Made by a program: the position numbers and the translations under genes. Shown piece after piece: positions 43,784-52,457 of a stretch of DNA of 64,000 bases. Within the stretch, counting starts at the first letter, position 1, and each line of letters starts with the position of its first letter. The stretch is from Acidobacteriota bacterium. GTDB taxonomy: Bacteria; Acidobacteriota; Thermoanaerobaculia; Multivoradales; JBCCEF01. Below the pieces are notes generated by a model. It searched no databases. It saw only the letters and a program-made list of their open reading frames with translations, and had not been told where the DNA came from. Where the stretch lies: contig JBCCHV010000001.1 of the NCBI GenBank assembly GCA_039028635.1, forward strand, positions 62,001 through 126,000. The letters are read 5' to 3'.

Positions 43784-44347
43784 TCAGGCCTTCATCTCTT
43801 CCTTGAGCCAGATCCTGGCGCGCATCCAGTCCCGCTGCACGGTGCGGGTCGAAACCTCCAGGGCTTCCGCCGTTTCGTCCTCCGTCAAGCCGGCGAAAAA
43901 GCGACACTCGACGATCCGAACCAGGCGCTCATCGCGGCTCGCCAGGCGGTTCAGCGCCTCGTGCAGGGACATCACCCAGCCGGCGTCCATCTCGATCGCC
44001 GCCTGGGCCTCGTCGAGGCTGGTGTGGTGCTGGCCTCCACCCCGTTTGGCGGCGAGCCGGTTGCGGGCGTAGTCGACCAGAATCTGGCGCATGGCGCGCG
44101 CCGAAATGGCGAAAAAGTGGCCGCGATCCTTGAAGCCAGCGCGGGTCTGGTCGACCATCTTGAGGTAGGCCTCGTGCACCAGACCGGTGGTGTCGAGAGT
44201 GCGTCCCGGGGAGCGCTGACGAATCTGGCGCCGGGCGATGCGCCGCAGGTCTTCGTAGACCAGCGGCATCAGGCGACCAAAGGCCTCCTTGTCGCCACGA
44301 CCGTGGTCGAGCAGGATCTGAGTGATGTCGGCGCTCGGCTCGTCCAT
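43784..44347 (-). CDS. ECF-like sigma factor (TIGR02999-type)
   Basis: 187-aa sigma-70-family factor. Region 2: FGRLMPLVYEDLRRIARRQI, LDTTGLVHEAYLKMVDQ, GHFFAISARAMRQILVDYAR. Region 4: RIVECRFFAGLTEDETAEALEVSTRTVQRDWMRARIWL. The wording of these motifs (HEAYL, FFAISARAMRQILVDYARNRLAAKRGGG) is that of the TIGR02999/SigX6-like group common in Acidobacteria and Planctomycetes. SD GGAGG, and a TAGAAT -10-like hexamer lies 40 nt before the ATG (44387-44392). No anti-sigma or kinase is adjacent. It lies between modC and the Rex operator. Confidence 0.88.
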   Translation of the reverse strand: MDEPSADITQILLDHGRGDKEAFGRLMPLVYEDLRRIARRQIRQRSPGRTLDTTGLVHEAYLKMVDQTRAGFKDRGHFFAISARAMRQILVDYARNRLAAKRGGGQHHTSLDEAQAAIEMDAGWVMSLHEALNRLASRDERLVRIVECRFFAGLTEDETAEALEVSTRTVQRDWMRARIWLKEEMKA

Positions 44348-44399
44348 CCCGCGGGCCTCCGTAATCTGCCGGCTTGCGATCGGCGAATTCTACCACCGC

Positions 44400-45485
44400 T
44401 CAGGGCGGCCGACTCTCGTAGAGCTGGCAGCCGGCGGCCTTGAGGACGACGAAGACCTCGCCGTCCGGAGCGAGCTCGAGGTCATGACAGGCACGCGCCG
44501 TGACCTCGGCTCGCAGGCGGGGTGCTCCCGGCTCTCGGCCGAGGCTCAGAACGGCCAGTCGCACCGCATCGCCGGCACTCACGGAGACCACCCGGGCGGG
44601 CAGGATGTTCTGCGCCGAGAGTCCCGTCGGCCGCGGCCGGGCGAGCAGGATCTCGCGCGCTGGGATGCCCACCAGGAGCTCTTGGCCGACGGCCGCCCGC
44701 GAGCGCGGCACCACCAGCTCCGGGCCCACCGCGAGGGCGACCCGGCTGGTGCCTTCGGCATGTTCGAGGAGGCGCGCCGGGATGATGTTCTCGAAGCCAT
44801 CGGGGCCGACCAGGCCGGGATCCGCCAGGACCGCCGCGGGATCGCCGGCAGTGCGCAACCGCCCGGCCTCGAGGAGGAGCACGTGATCGCACAGCGCCTG
44901 CACCTCCCGTGGATCGTGGGAGACCAGCAGCATCGGAACGGCGAGCTCCTGCCGCAGGCGGCGCAGGAACGGCAGCAGGCGGCGGCGCAGGGGCAGGTCG
45001 AGGGAGGACAGCGGTTCGTCGAGCAGCAGGAGGTGGGGATCGGCGCACAGGGCGCGGCCCAGGGCGACCCGCTGCCGTTCGCCGCCGGAGAGCAGCGCCG
45101 GCCGGCGTTCGAGCAGATGACCGATCTCGAGCAGCTCGACGATGCCGCGGAAGGCGGAGCCGTCGCCGGCGACGGCGCGGGCGCCGGCGAGCAGATTGCG
45201 TCGCACCGAGAGGTGGGGAAAGAGCAGGCCTTCCTGGGGCACATAGCCGAGGCGTCGGTGTTCCGTCCGGCGGTGGATGCGGCGCTCGCTGTCGAGCCAC
45301 ACCTGATCATCGAGGACGATGCGTCCGCGGGCGCCGCGGCGCAGGCCGGCGATCGCCTCGATCAGGCTGGTCTTGCCCGACCCGGAGGGGCCGAAGATGC
45401 CGGTGACCCGGTGTCGGGTGGTGAAGCTCACCTCGAGGGAAAATCCCTCGAGCGGTAGGAACAGGTCGACGGCCAAGGACCTCAT
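44400..45485 (-). CDS. modC: Molybdate ABC transporter ATP-binding protein
   Basis: 361-aa ATPase of the molybdate importer. Walker [11 protein letters not shown]-loop [13 protein letters not shown], signature [15 protein letters not shown], Walker [13 protein letters not shown], and H-loop SHDPREV. After residue ~240 comes a C-terminal Mop/TOBE-type region ([24 protein letters not shown]), the oxyanion-sensing domain typical of ModC. It overlaps modB by four bases, which with modA upstream confirms the molybdate assignment. Last gene of the mos-ABC-mod unit. Confidence 0.94.
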   Translation of the reverse strand: MRSLAVDLFLPLEGFSLEVSFTTRHRVTGIFGPSGSGKTSLIEAIAGLRRGARGRIVLDDQVWLDSERRIHRRTEHRRLGYVPQEGLLFPHLSVRRNLLAGARAVAGDGSAFRGIVELLEIGHLLERRPALLSGGERQRVALGRALCADPHLLLLDEPLSSLDLPLRRRLLPFLRRLRQELAVPMLLVSHDPREVQALCDHVLLLEAGRLRTAGDPAAVLADPGLVGPDGFENIIPARLLEHAEGTSRVALAVGPELVVPRSRAAVGQELLVGIPAREILLARPRPTGLSAQNILPARVVSVSAGDAVRLAVLSLGREPGAPRLRAEVTARACHDLELAPDGEVFVVLKAAGCQLYESRPP

Positions 45486-46153
45486 GAGCGCCTCGTCGGT
45501 TTGCCGGCGAGAGCTTCCGAGGCCAGGATGGCGACCAGACCGGCGGCCAAGGCGACGGCCAGAAGGACGTAGGCTTCGGATTCATTGCCGGCTTGCTGGG
45601 CCGAGAAGATGGCCTCCGCCAAGGTCTGGGTTTTGCCGGGAATGTTGCCGGCCAGGGTGACGGTGGCGCCGAATTCTCCGAGGGCGCGGGTGAATCCCAG
45701 GATGGCGGCGGCGAGGAGGCCGCGACCGGCCAGCGGCAAGGTGGTGCGGAAGAAGGTCTTGCGCCGGCCGTGGCCGAGGGTTCGGGTCATCATCTCGAGG
45801 CGGGGATCGATGCCCTCGAAGGTCACCCGGGCGGTACGCACCACCAGCGGCAGAGCCATCACGGCGGCGGCCAAGACGGCGCCCTTCCAGGTCAACAGCA
45901 GGCCGAGGTCGATGCCGAGCATGCGCCGGCCGAGGGGACCGTCGTCGGCGAGCAACTGGAGGAGGAGAAAGCCGACCGCCGTCGGCGGCAAGACCAGCGG
46001 GAGCAGAAACAGGGTCGAGAGCAGGCGCTTGCCGGGAAACTCGAAGCGTGCCAGGCAGTAGGCCACCAGGGTCCCCGGGATCAACACCAACAGGGTGGCC
46101 ACGGAGGCCACCTGAAGGGAGAGGCGAAGGGCGATCCAGAGGCCGTCAGACAC
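45482..46153 (-). CDS. modB: Molybdate ABC transporter permease
   Basis: 223-aa inner-membrane permease with five or six helices. The EAA loop reads [26 protein letters not shown], followed by [25 protein letters not shown], the hallmark of ModB/CysT-type permeases. GTG start at 46153 lies inside the last codons of modA (8-nt overlap), and the end overlaps modC, so the three are translationally coupled. Confidence 0.95.
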   Translation of the reverse strand: MSDGLWIALRLSLQVASVATLLVLIPGTLVAYCLARFEFPGKRLLSTLFLLPLVLPPTAVGFLLLQLLADDGPLGRRMLGIDLGLLLTWKGAVLAAAVMALPLVVRTARVTFEGIDPRLEMMTRTLGHGRRKTFFRTTLPLAGRGLLAAAILGFTRALGEFGATVTLAGNIPGKTQTLAEAIFSAQQAGNESEAYVLLAVALAAGLVAILASEALAGKPTRRS

Positions 46154-46931
46154 CGGACTCGGGGAGCGTCAGGAAGCCGTGGGCGCGGAACGCGGCCTGC
46201 GCCGCCGGCTCGGCGAGAAAGGCGAGAAAGCGCTGCGCCGCGGCGCCGTTGGGGGCGGCGGCGAGGACCGCCGCTGGATAGTGGATCCGCGGTCCCGGCG
46301 GCGTCGGAAACTCGAACAGGATGCGGTTGCCGCGGGCGGAGATGGCATCGGTGCGATAGACGATGCCGAGAACGTCTCGACTCGATTCCACCAGGTGAAG
46401 GGCGGCGCGTACGTCCGCCATCGGCGCGACCCGGCCCTCGAGAGCGGTCCACAGGCTGCCCTCGCCGTGGGGCAGGGCCTGCAGGCGAAGGCGAGCGTAG
46501 ATCCCCGCCGGCACGGCGGCTGGATCTCCCAGGGCGAGATGTCGCATCGGCAGGGAAGGCAAGTCCTGCGGTGAGGTCATCGCGAAGGTGGTCTCGCGAT
46601 GGGCGATCACCACCAGGCGGTTGGCGAGGAGATCGCGGCGGCTGCCGGCCTTTAGGAGGCCGCGCTTCTCGAGATGGTCCATCCACTGCTGATTGGCCGA
46701 GAGGAAGACGTCGGCACGCGGCGCGGCCTCGATCTGGCGCGCCAGGACATTCGAGCCGGCGAAGTTGAACACCGTTGCGATCTCGCTCCGATCGGTGAAG
46801 TCCCGACCCACCTCGGTGAGGACATCGCGCAGGCTGGCGGCAGCGAAAACGACCACTTCGGATTCGGCCGCCGGCCCCTGGCAGCTCACCAGCAGGGCGC
46901 AGATGACGAGGACTGCCAAGGCTCGCCTCAT
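46146..46931 (-). CDS. modA: Molybdate-binding lipoprotein
   Basis: 261-aa extracytoplasmic binding protein. Lipoprotein signal with lipobox LLVSC. The mature start [20 protein letters not shown], then [27 protein letters not shown], is the ModA pattern; the AAASL and FAGSN segments bind the oxyanion. IVYRTDAIS and the C-terminal [19 protein letters not shown] complete the family match. Start ATG 46931 overlaps the stop of the upstream ABC-2 permease, so modABC is coupled to the ABC exporter genes. Confidence 0.95.
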   Translation of the reverse strand: MRRALAVLVICALLVSCQGPAAESEVVVFAAASLRDVLTEVGRDFTDRSEIATVFNFAGSNVLARQIEAAPRADVFLSANQQWMDHLEKRGLLKAGSRRDLLANRLVVIAHRETTFAMTSPQDLPSLPMRHLALGDPAAVPAGIYARLRLQALPHGEGSLWTALEGRVAPMADVRAALHLVESSRDVLGIVYRTDAISARGNRILFEFPTPPGPRIHYPAAVLAAAPNGAAAQRFLAFLAEPAAQAAFRAHGFLTLPESGV

Positions 46932-47698
46932 GGCCGCGGATCTCCCCGGCGGGCGAGGCGGCGGAGGGCGGTGAGGGCGGCGACGAAGAGGAACGCCGCC
47001 AGCAACGCCAAAACGAGCAGGCCACCGCCGGCCGGAGGCAGCCCCTCGAGCAGCGCCCGTCGGAGGCCGTCGACCGCCAGGGTCAACGGATTCCAGGGGG
47101 CGACGGAGGCCAGCCAATCGGGCATCTGGCGGCGCGGCACGAGGGCCGTGCTGGTGAACAGGAGGGGCATGTTCACCAGGTGGACGAAGGTCGCCATGGT
47201 CTCCTGATTGCGAGCCGTCAGGGCGATGGTGGTCGAAATCAGCGACAGGGCGGCGGCGAACAGCAGCAGGCCGAGGACGGCCGCTAGCAAGGAGGCGAGG
47301 CGGTACTGAAAAGGTCCGGCACCGACCGCGGCGCCGAGGGCGAAGACGGCGAGCGCCTGGAGCAGGAAGCGGCTGCCGTCGGCGGCGAGCTTGCCGGCCA
47401 GCAGAGCCTCCGGCCGCGCCGGGGTCGCCAGTTGGCGGGCCAGAAAGCCGCTGTGATCGTCTCGAATCCAGCCGATTCCCGACTGTGAGGCGGCGAACAG
47501 AGCGGTCATCGCACAGAGGCCCGGGACCAGGAAGGTGGGATAGGACACGCCCGCCGCCGGAAGACTGGTGAAGCGCTCGAACAGGAAGCCGAAGAACAGC
47601 ATCCACATCATCGGCTGGAGCAGCGAGAAGGTGAGGTGGACGGGGCGTCGGAGCACCTTGCGCCAGGTGCGCAGGAAGGCGGCGCGAAAGACCCTCAT
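46928..47698 (-). CDS. ABC-2-type transporter permease
   Basis: 256-aa DrrB/NodJ-like permease with six helices, beginning FRAAFLRTWRKVLRRPVHLTFSLLQPMMWMLFFGFLF. The typical ABC-2 signature NMPLLFTSTALVPRRQMPDWLASVAPWNPLTLAVDGLR is near residue 180-215. It pairs with the ATPase upstream (ATGA overlap) and is coupled to modA downstream (ATGA overlap). The substrate is unknown; its position within a molybdenum locus suggests a link to metal or oxyanion handling, but such exporters more often move drugs or lipids. Confidence 0.88.
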   Translation of the reverse strand: MRVFRAAFLRTWRKVLRRPVHLTFSLLQPMMWMLFFGFLFERFTSLPAAGVSYPTFLVPGLCAMTALFAASQSGIGWIRDDHSGFLARQLATPARPEALLAGKLAADGSRFLLQALAVFALGAAVGAGPFQYRLASLLAAVLGLLLFAAALSLISTTIALTARNQETMATFVHLVNMPLLFTSTALVPRRQMPDWLASVAPWNPLTLAVDGLRRALLEGLPPAGGGLLVLALLAAFLFVAALTALRRLARRGDPRP

Positions 47699-48729
47699 CG
47701 AGTCACCTGGGGGGATTCCGCCCGCTGGCTGAGGTTGAGGACTGCACTGAGCAGATCCGGGGGCCGCCGGACGACTTCGGCGACCTCGAGCCGGTGCTGC
47801 TCGAGGCGGGACATGAGCTGGCCTTCGACCGTTCCGACGTCGGCCTCGGCGCGGAGAGCCAGCACCAGTCGCTGGCGCGCCAGATCGGCGAAGGCGACGC
47901 CGGGAATCGTCTCGAGCTGGTGGCGAATCTCCGCCGCCGCCGGTATCTCGGCCCGCAGGCGAGCCGCCAGCGTCGGACAGCCGATCCTGCGACCGAGGTC
48001 GCGAGGATCTTCGTGGGCCTTCAGCTTGCCCCGGTGCAGCACCATCACCTGGTCGGCGCGGCCCTCGAGGGCTTCGAGATCGTGGCTCGCCACGACCACC
48101 GTCGCGCCCTTTTGGGCGCGTTCCGCGAGCAGGTTCCAGAGCTTGCGGTGGCCGTTGCGATCGAGGGCGGCGGTGGGCTCGTCGAAAAGCTGCAGCGGTG
48201 CGTCGCGCAGCAGGTCGAGGGCGAGGTGAAGGCGCTGCCTCAGACCTCCCGAGAGCGCCGCCACGGGCCGGCCGAGATGCTCGGCGAGCTCGAGACGGCG
48301 CAAGACCCGGGCGCCATCGGCCGGCGAGCTTGCGATCAAGCTCGCCCAGTAACGGACCGTTTGGCGGACCGTCATCTCGGGATCGAGAGCCGGCCGCTGA
48401 CGGGTGAAGGAGATGCGGTCGCGGGTCGCGGCCCCGGGCGGTTGGCCGAAGGCCCGCAGGGTCCCCGCTTGCACCGTCAGGCGGCCGGCGAGCAACTGCA
48501 GGAGCGTCGACTTGCCGGCTCCATTGGCCCCCACGAGACCCACCAGGCAGCCCCGCCCGAAGTCGAAGTCGAGGTCTTCGAGGGCGACCAGATCACCATA
48601 GCGGTGGGCCAGACCGCGGGCGGTGACGGCGGCCGCCGGGCTCATCGCCGGAGGTTCCGAGCCTTCCGTCGCCCGGTCTCCACCGCCGCCCGGCTCAGGA
48701 GTCCGCTCCGTGGATGATGGTGCCGACAT
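47695..48729 (-). CDS. ABC-2-type transporter ATP-binding protein
   Basis: 344-aa ATPase. Walker A GANGAGKST, Q-loop SFTRQRPALDPEMTV, signature ALSGGLRQRLHLALDL, Walker B LQLFDEPTAALD and switch His in VASHDLEAL. The C-terminal ~100 residues match the extra domain of DrrA-like exporter ATPases. The start at 48729 (SD GAAGG) overlaps the end of mosA by 35 nt; a shorter start at 48645 is possible. Works with the permease at 46928. Confidence 0.88.
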   Translation of the reverse strand: MSAPSSTERTPEPGGGGDRATEGSEPPAMSPAAAVTARGLAHRYGDLVALEDLDFDFGRGCLVGLVGANGAGKSTLLQLLAGRLTVQAGTLRAFGQPPGAATRDRISFTRQRPALDPEMTVRQTVRYWASLIASSPADGARVLRRLELAEHLGRPVAALSGGLRQRLHLALDLLRDAPLQLFDEPTAALDRNGHRKLWNLLAERAQKGATVVVASHDLEALEGRADQVMVLHRGKLKAHEDPRDLGRRIGCPTLAARLRAEIPAAAEIRHQLETIPGVAFADLARQRLVLALRAEADVGTVEGQLMSRLEQHRLEVAEVVRRPPDLLSAVLNLSQRAESPQVTR

Positions 48730-49522
48730 GGCGGCCTTCGAGGGCTTCGCGGATGCGCTCCGGATGACGGCCGTTGACGATCTGAATCGAGCTCACCAGC
48801 CGCGCCGTCTCGAGCAGATCGAGAATCACGCGATCGAAGGGCAGAGTGGCGAGTTGTCGCCGGCGCAGCTCCGGGGCGGAGATCTCTGGAATGAACTCGG
48901 CCTCCGGGTTGGTCTTGGGATCGGCATCGTAGAGCCCGTCGACGTCCTTCACCAGGGTCACCGAGGCGCAGCCGAAGCACTCGGCGAGGAGGAAGGAGCC
49001 GGCGTCGGTCCGGTGAGGGGGAATCCGGCCGACGGTGGGCGGGTGCTCCCACAGGGCATAGGGCGGCACGCCGTTGAAGATCACCCCCGGGGCGGTCTTG
49101 AGAAACAGCGGCAGCAGATGGCCGAAGATCTCCGGCGGAATGGCGACCACCCCATGGGGAGCCAGCAAGGTGCCGAGGATGTGGGCGTTGCCGAGGGCAT
49201 CGGCCTGGGCGAGGGGAGCGAGGGCACCGGTCGGCAAGCCGAGGTCGATGCCGATGGAGAAGACGTGGCGGCTGCGGACTCCACCGCCGGTGCCGAGAAT
49301 GAGCTTGTGATGGTCGAGGGCTTGGGCCAGAACCTCGACGATCGGAAAGACCGCTTCGCGGCCGGCGTCGAGGATCGAGCGACCGCCGATCTTGACCACG
49401 TGGGCCTCCGGCAGCATGCGGAAGACGGGCGTTTCGGTGCGCTCCTGGAGGTCTTTGTCGAGCAGGCTCTCGCGCATCAGGAGGGAGTCGAGGTGGTGTC
49501 GGCGATCGGTGGGTTCGGTCAT
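48695..49522 (-). CDS. mosA: Molybdenum storage protein subunit alpha (MosA-like)
   Basis: 275-aa amino acid/UMP-kinase-fold protein. Sequence order follows the Azotobacter Mo storage protein: LMRESLLDKDL, RMLPEAHVVKIGGRSILD, ILGTGGGVRSRHVFSIGIDLGLPTGALAPLA, PPYALWEHPPTVGRIPPHRTDAGSFLLAECFG, VKDVDGLYDADPKTNP, and QIVNGRHPERIREALEGRHVGT. MoSto is an alpha3beta3 cage that stores ~100 Mo atoms as ATP-dependent polyoxomolybdates. SD AGGAG precedes ATG 49522. It is 16 nt after mosB and overlaps the exporter ATPase by 35 nt. Confidence 0.87.
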   Translation of the reverse strand: MTEPTDRRHHLDSLLMRESLLDKDLQERTETPVFRMLPEAHVVKIGGRSILDAGREAVFPIVEVLAQALDHHKLILGTGGGVRSRHVFSIGIDLGLPTGALAPLAQADALGNAHILGTLLAPHGVVAIPPEIFGHLLPLFLKTAPGVIFNGVPPYALWEHPPTVGRIPPHRTDAGSFLLAECFGCASVTLVKDVDGLYDADPKTNPEAEFIPEISAPELRRRQLATLPFDRVILDLLETARLVSSIQIVNGRHPERIREALEGRHVGTIIHGADS

Positions 49523-49538
49523 CGTGATCTCCTTTCTC

Positions 49539-50357
49539 TCAGCCGTCGGCGGTGATCACGGTGCCGACCCGCTCGCCCTCGAGGGCGCGGGTCAAGTTGC
49601 CCTTCACCAGGCCGTTGATGACCTGGATCGAGCGCCGGTTCTGGGCGTTCTGCATGAGCTCGAGCACGGCGCGCTCCACCACCACGTCCTGCAGGTCGAG
49701 GTCGTTCAGCTCGGAAACGGTGATCTCGGGGATGAAACGAGCGTTCTTGTCCTTCTTGGGATCCGCCGTGTAGAGCCCGTCCTCGTCCTTGATGTAGATC
49801 ATCGAGCGGGCCCCGAAGACCTCCGAGATCAAGTAGGCGCCGGTGTCCGTGCGGTGCGGTGGGATTCGCCCGACGGCCGGATTGCGATGCCAGAAGGTGT
49901 AGGGGGGCATGCCGAAGAAGATCACCGCACCGCGCTCTTCGAGGTAGAGGGGAAGCTGCGGAAACCCTACCGGCTCGATGAACGGGATGCCGTGCTTGGC
50001 GAGCAGATAGTGCAGCATGCGAGCGTTCTGCATGCTGACGAAGGTTCCGAGAACGCTGAGCACGCCGGTCGGGAGACCGAGGTCGAGGCCGACGCTGTAG
50101 GCGTGGCGGGCGCGGGTGCCGGCGCCGGTGGCCAGGATCATGCGATGGCGGCCGAGGTTCTCGATCACCTCGTCGATCAGGGGAAAGACGGCGTCGCGGC
50201 CGCGATCGATGAAACTCTGGCCGCCGACTTTGAGGACGTTGGCCTGGGGGAGGATCTGGACCACCGGCTGTTGACCGGTTTCGGCGAGAACCCGGTCATC
50301 GGTGAGGGAACCCTGGACCAAGGTCTTGCCCAGGGCGGTCAGCAATTCGTTCTGCAA
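49539..50357 (-). CDS. mosB: Molybdenum storage protein subunit beta (MosB-like)
   Basis: 272-aa paralogue of MosA. Diagnostic blocks: QGSLTDDRV, QILPQANVLKVGGQSFIDRGRDAVFPLIDEV, ATGAGTRARHAYSVGLDLGLPTGVLS, GMPPYTFWHRNPAVGRIPPHRTDTGAYLI, VLKDEDGLY-type IYIKDEDGLYTADPKKDK, and QVINGLVKGNLTRALEGERVGTVI. These resemble MosB more than MosA. TTG start at 50357 with SD AGGAG (8 nt). First of the mos-ABC-mod genes; the upstream methyltransferase ends 25 nt earlier and may be in the same transcript. Confidence 0.87.
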   Translation of the reverse strand: MQNELLTALGKTLVQGSLTDDRVLAETGQQPVVQILPQANVLKVGGQSFIDRGRDAVFPLIDEVIENLGRHRMILATGAGTRARHAYSVGLDLGLPTGVLSVLGTFVSMQNARMLHYLLAKHGIPFIEPVGFPQLPLYLEERGAVIFFGMPPYTFWHRNPAVGRIPPHRTDTGAYLISEVFGARSMIYIKDEDGLYTADPKKDKNARFIPEITVSELNDLDLQDVVVERAVLELMQNAQNRRSIQVINGLVKGNLTRALEGERVGTVITADG

Positions 50358-50382
50358 CGACGATCTCCTCGCGGTTCGTAGC

Positions 50383-51159
50383 CTAGGGCCATGCGGCCCC
50401 TTGGAGAATGTACTCCGTTTGCCATTCCATTTCTGCTTCGAGGGACGGCCATTCGGCGGCCGCCCAGGTCTCTACCTCGGCCAGCACCTGCCGCTGCTGC
50501 TCAGGCGTGATGGCGCGGCCGGCGAGGCCGTTCTTGCTACGCCAGGCGGCGAGTGCCTCGGCGGCCGTTCCACGACTCGTCCAGGCAGCAGCAACGCTCG
50601 GTTCTATCACTCGCGCTCCGCTGTCGCAACATTGCTTCAAGACCGCTGCGAGATGGGCCTTCGGTGCCCGTGGCTCGAGACCGAGGTGGCGCAGCGAGCC
50701 GTGCATCCGGCGGCGCAGGCGGGCGATCGGGCTGCCCTGAGAGCGCACCACCCGACCGACCAGCAGGGCGCAGCCGGGGCGCGGGCCGAGCACTCTCAGG
50801 ATCTCCGGTACCAGGGCGCGGCGGCGCATCAGGTGAAGGGAGCGCGACGCGAAGACGGTGCCGACGGTGCTGGCGGCGAAAGGCCAGGGCGCCTCACCGT
50901 CGGCGAGCACCAGGGGGGCGCGGGAGCGTCGGCGAAAGGACGCCAGCATGGCGAGCGAGAGATCGCAACCGACGTAGGGCGCCAGAGCGCCGACGAGGCG
51001 CGAGCCGAGGCTGCCGGTGCCGGCGCCGAGCTCGACCAGGGGAAGCCTGCCGGCAGCTTGCTGGATGGCCTGAGCGATTCGGCGCTGGGAGCCGGCCGGC
51101 AGGCCCGCTCGTCGGTCGAAGGCCGCGGCCTGCGCATCGAAAGACGGAGATCGGTTCAT
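50383..51159 (-). CDS. Class I SAM-dependent methyltransferase
   Basis: About 258 aa. Methyltransf_11-like fold: AFDRRAGLPAGSQRRIAQAI, motif I LPLVELGAGTGSLGSRLV, YVGCDLSLAMLASFRRRS (motif II), then ADGEAPWPFAASTVGTVFASRSLHLM (motif III region). Substrate unknown. Start MNRSPSFDAQ is preferred because it begins just before the domain; a TTG at 51198 with AGGACG upstream would add 13 residues. Same strand as mosB, 25 nt upstream of it. Confidence 0.78.
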   Translation of the reverse strand: MNRSPSFDAQAAAFDRRAGLPAGSQRRIAQAIQQAAGRLPLVELGAGTGSLGSRLVGALAPYVGCDLSLAMLASFRRRSRAPLVLADGEAPWPFAASTVGTVFASRSLHLMRRRALVPEILRVLGPRPGCALLVGRVVRSQGSPIARLRRRMHGSLRHLGLEPRAPKAHLAAVLKQCCDSGARVIEPSVAAAWTSRGTAAEALAAWRSKNGLAGRAITPEQQRQVLAEVETWAAAEWPSLEAEMEWQTEYILQGAAWP

Positions 51160-51339
51160 CAGTGGGGCGAGCGTCTCGCGCCGCGCCCATCCTGTCAACG
51201 TCCTGCGGAGAGGGTCGATTGCTATCTCCGGGAAGACCCGGTGGGTGAGTTTGGAATGGATTTAGGCGGGAAGTTATCTCTCCTCGGCGGGAGTCTTCTC
51301 TTTGCGGATTGGATGGATAATTAAAATTAATTTGAGAAT

Positions 51340-51368
51340 TTGAACTTGTAGATGTCTCTCACTATACT
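51340..51368 (+). promoter_or_regulatory. Strong sigma70-type promoter of the sigma/anti-sigma/CHAT operon
   Basis: TTGAAC (51340-51345), 17-bp spacer, TATACT (51363-51368) in an AT-rich patch. Predicted start near 51375. Confidence 0.68.
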
Positions 51369-51374
51369 GAAAAT

Positions 51375-51867
51375 CTCTAATCTGCGAATGCGTCCTCTCA
51401 TCGAGGGCGTTTTGGCGAGCCAGCCGGCGCCCCGCCGGCTGAGCATGGGGGCACAGATTTGCTGTATTCGAGCCTGGAACCGGGGTGTTCCGAGGCGGAG
51501 GTTCGAAAGCTGCTGATCTGCGCTCGTCGCTTTGGCGAGCGCGGAATCTGTTCCGAAAGGTTTTCCGGTTGGCGGTCGGGAGTCGGTGTGCTCGGCCCTC
51601 GGGGACCCTGTTGTCTCGGAATGGTCGGCACGCCATCAGAGCTCTTCCGGCAGAACCTCGGAAGGTCCCGATTCCTGTCAAACAGATCAAGCCGAGAGCG
51701 ATGTCGACGGTGCGTCGAGGAGGAGGGGGTGCGTGACTCCTGTGGCGCAGGGAGCGGCGAGCTTCGGCCAACGCGACGGAGTCGCCCGGTCTCCTCCTAT
51801 GGAGTGGGGGCGGGCGGTCGAGGGTGTCGTCGTGGAAACGGCTGGGGGCCAGAGGGGAGCTGATGCG
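51375..51867 (+). other. Long (~490 nt) leader or cryptic RNA before the ECF sigma gene
   Basis: No convincing gene is seen. It contains an 8-bp perfect hairpin (AGCCGGCG-CCC-CGCCGGCT, 51422-51440), a GGAAC-N6-GTTCC inverted repeat (51476-51491) and a 6-bp CGCTCG/CGAGCG hairpin near 51520-51545. The frame of the downstream sigma factor stays open to 51532 but the residues look non-coding. Could be a regulatory leader, a small RNA, or the site of a second sigma-dependent promoter. Confidence 0.4.
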
Positions 51868-52455
51868 GTGACGGACGACAAGGTCGAGGAGAGGGGATGT
51901 CGAGAGGGCGATATTGGACGCACGGTGGAGAAACTGCAGGCGGGGATCGGAGGTCAGGAAGACTGGGAGCACCTGGACCGCTGTTTGCGGTCCCGCATGA
52001 TGCGCCTGGCGATGGGAACGTGGAAGCTCTCCAAGGAAAATTCCGAGGAACTAATCCAAATCGCCTTCTTGAAGGTCTATACCAATATCGACGCGTTTCG
52101 GGGAGAGAGCTCGTTTTCGACCTGGTTATTCAGAATTTTCTCCAATGCGCGTCGGAGCATGTTGGGCCGTCCGGCGCCGGAGCCGCTCCCCGAGGAGCAA
52201 TCGGAGCTGGAGATTCCGGACCCGAGGCTCGAGGATCCGGTGGCCCAATTGGTACGCAAAAGCCGGGATCGTCGACTGGCCACCGCCGTCGCGGAGTTAC
52301 CGCCACAGCAGCGCACCTGCTTCTTGCTTCACTACCGGCAGGGCCTCACGGCGGGCCAGATCGCCGCACTCCTCGGGCTCTCGGTGAATACCGTTCGAGC
52401 CCACATCTACCAGGCGAAGCGACGCCTGAAGAAAGTCCTTGGCGAGGAGGACTGA
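51868..52455 (+). CDS. ECF-family RNA polymerase sigma factor
   Basis: 195 aa. Region 2: LDRCLRSRMMRLAMGTWKLSKENSEELIQIAFLKVYTNIDAFRGES (broken here), FSTWLFRIFSNARRSML. Region 4: LPPQQRTCFLLHYRQGLTAGQIAALLGLSVNTVRAHIYQAKRRL. GTG start at 51868 with SD GGGAG (8 nt); an in-frame extension of 112 residues upstream lacks domain sequence. Three nt before the anti-sigma gene. It should direct RNAP to the promoters that respond to whatever signal the membrane anti-sigma senses. Confidence 0.9.
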   Translation: MTDDKVEERGCREGDIGRTVEKLQAGIGGQEDWEHLDRCLRSRMMRLAMGTWKLSKENSEELIQIAFLKVYTNIDAFRGESSFSTWLFRIFSNARRSMLGRPAPEPLPEEQSELEIPDPRLEDPVAQLVRKSRDRRLATAVAELPPQQRTCFLLHYRQGLTAGQIAALLGLSVNTVRAHIYQAKRRLKKVLGEED

Positions 52456-52457
52456 TC

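Noticed and set aside
48695-50357. Calling the two kinase-fold proteins uridylate kinases
   Set aside because: Two adjacent paralogues with RIPPHRTD and GTGAGTRARH-type motifs beside modABC fit the molybdenum storage protein better than PyrH.
51388-51522. 44-codon ORF just downstream of the promoter at 51340
   Set aside because: No SD, Arg/Pro-rich composition and overlaps a strong hairpin; no support as a gene.
51532-51867. 112-residue N-terminal extension of the ECF sigma factor
   Set aside because: Sequence is Ser/Gly/Arg-rich without domain content, and a GTG with a good SD lies right before the sigma region 2 domain.
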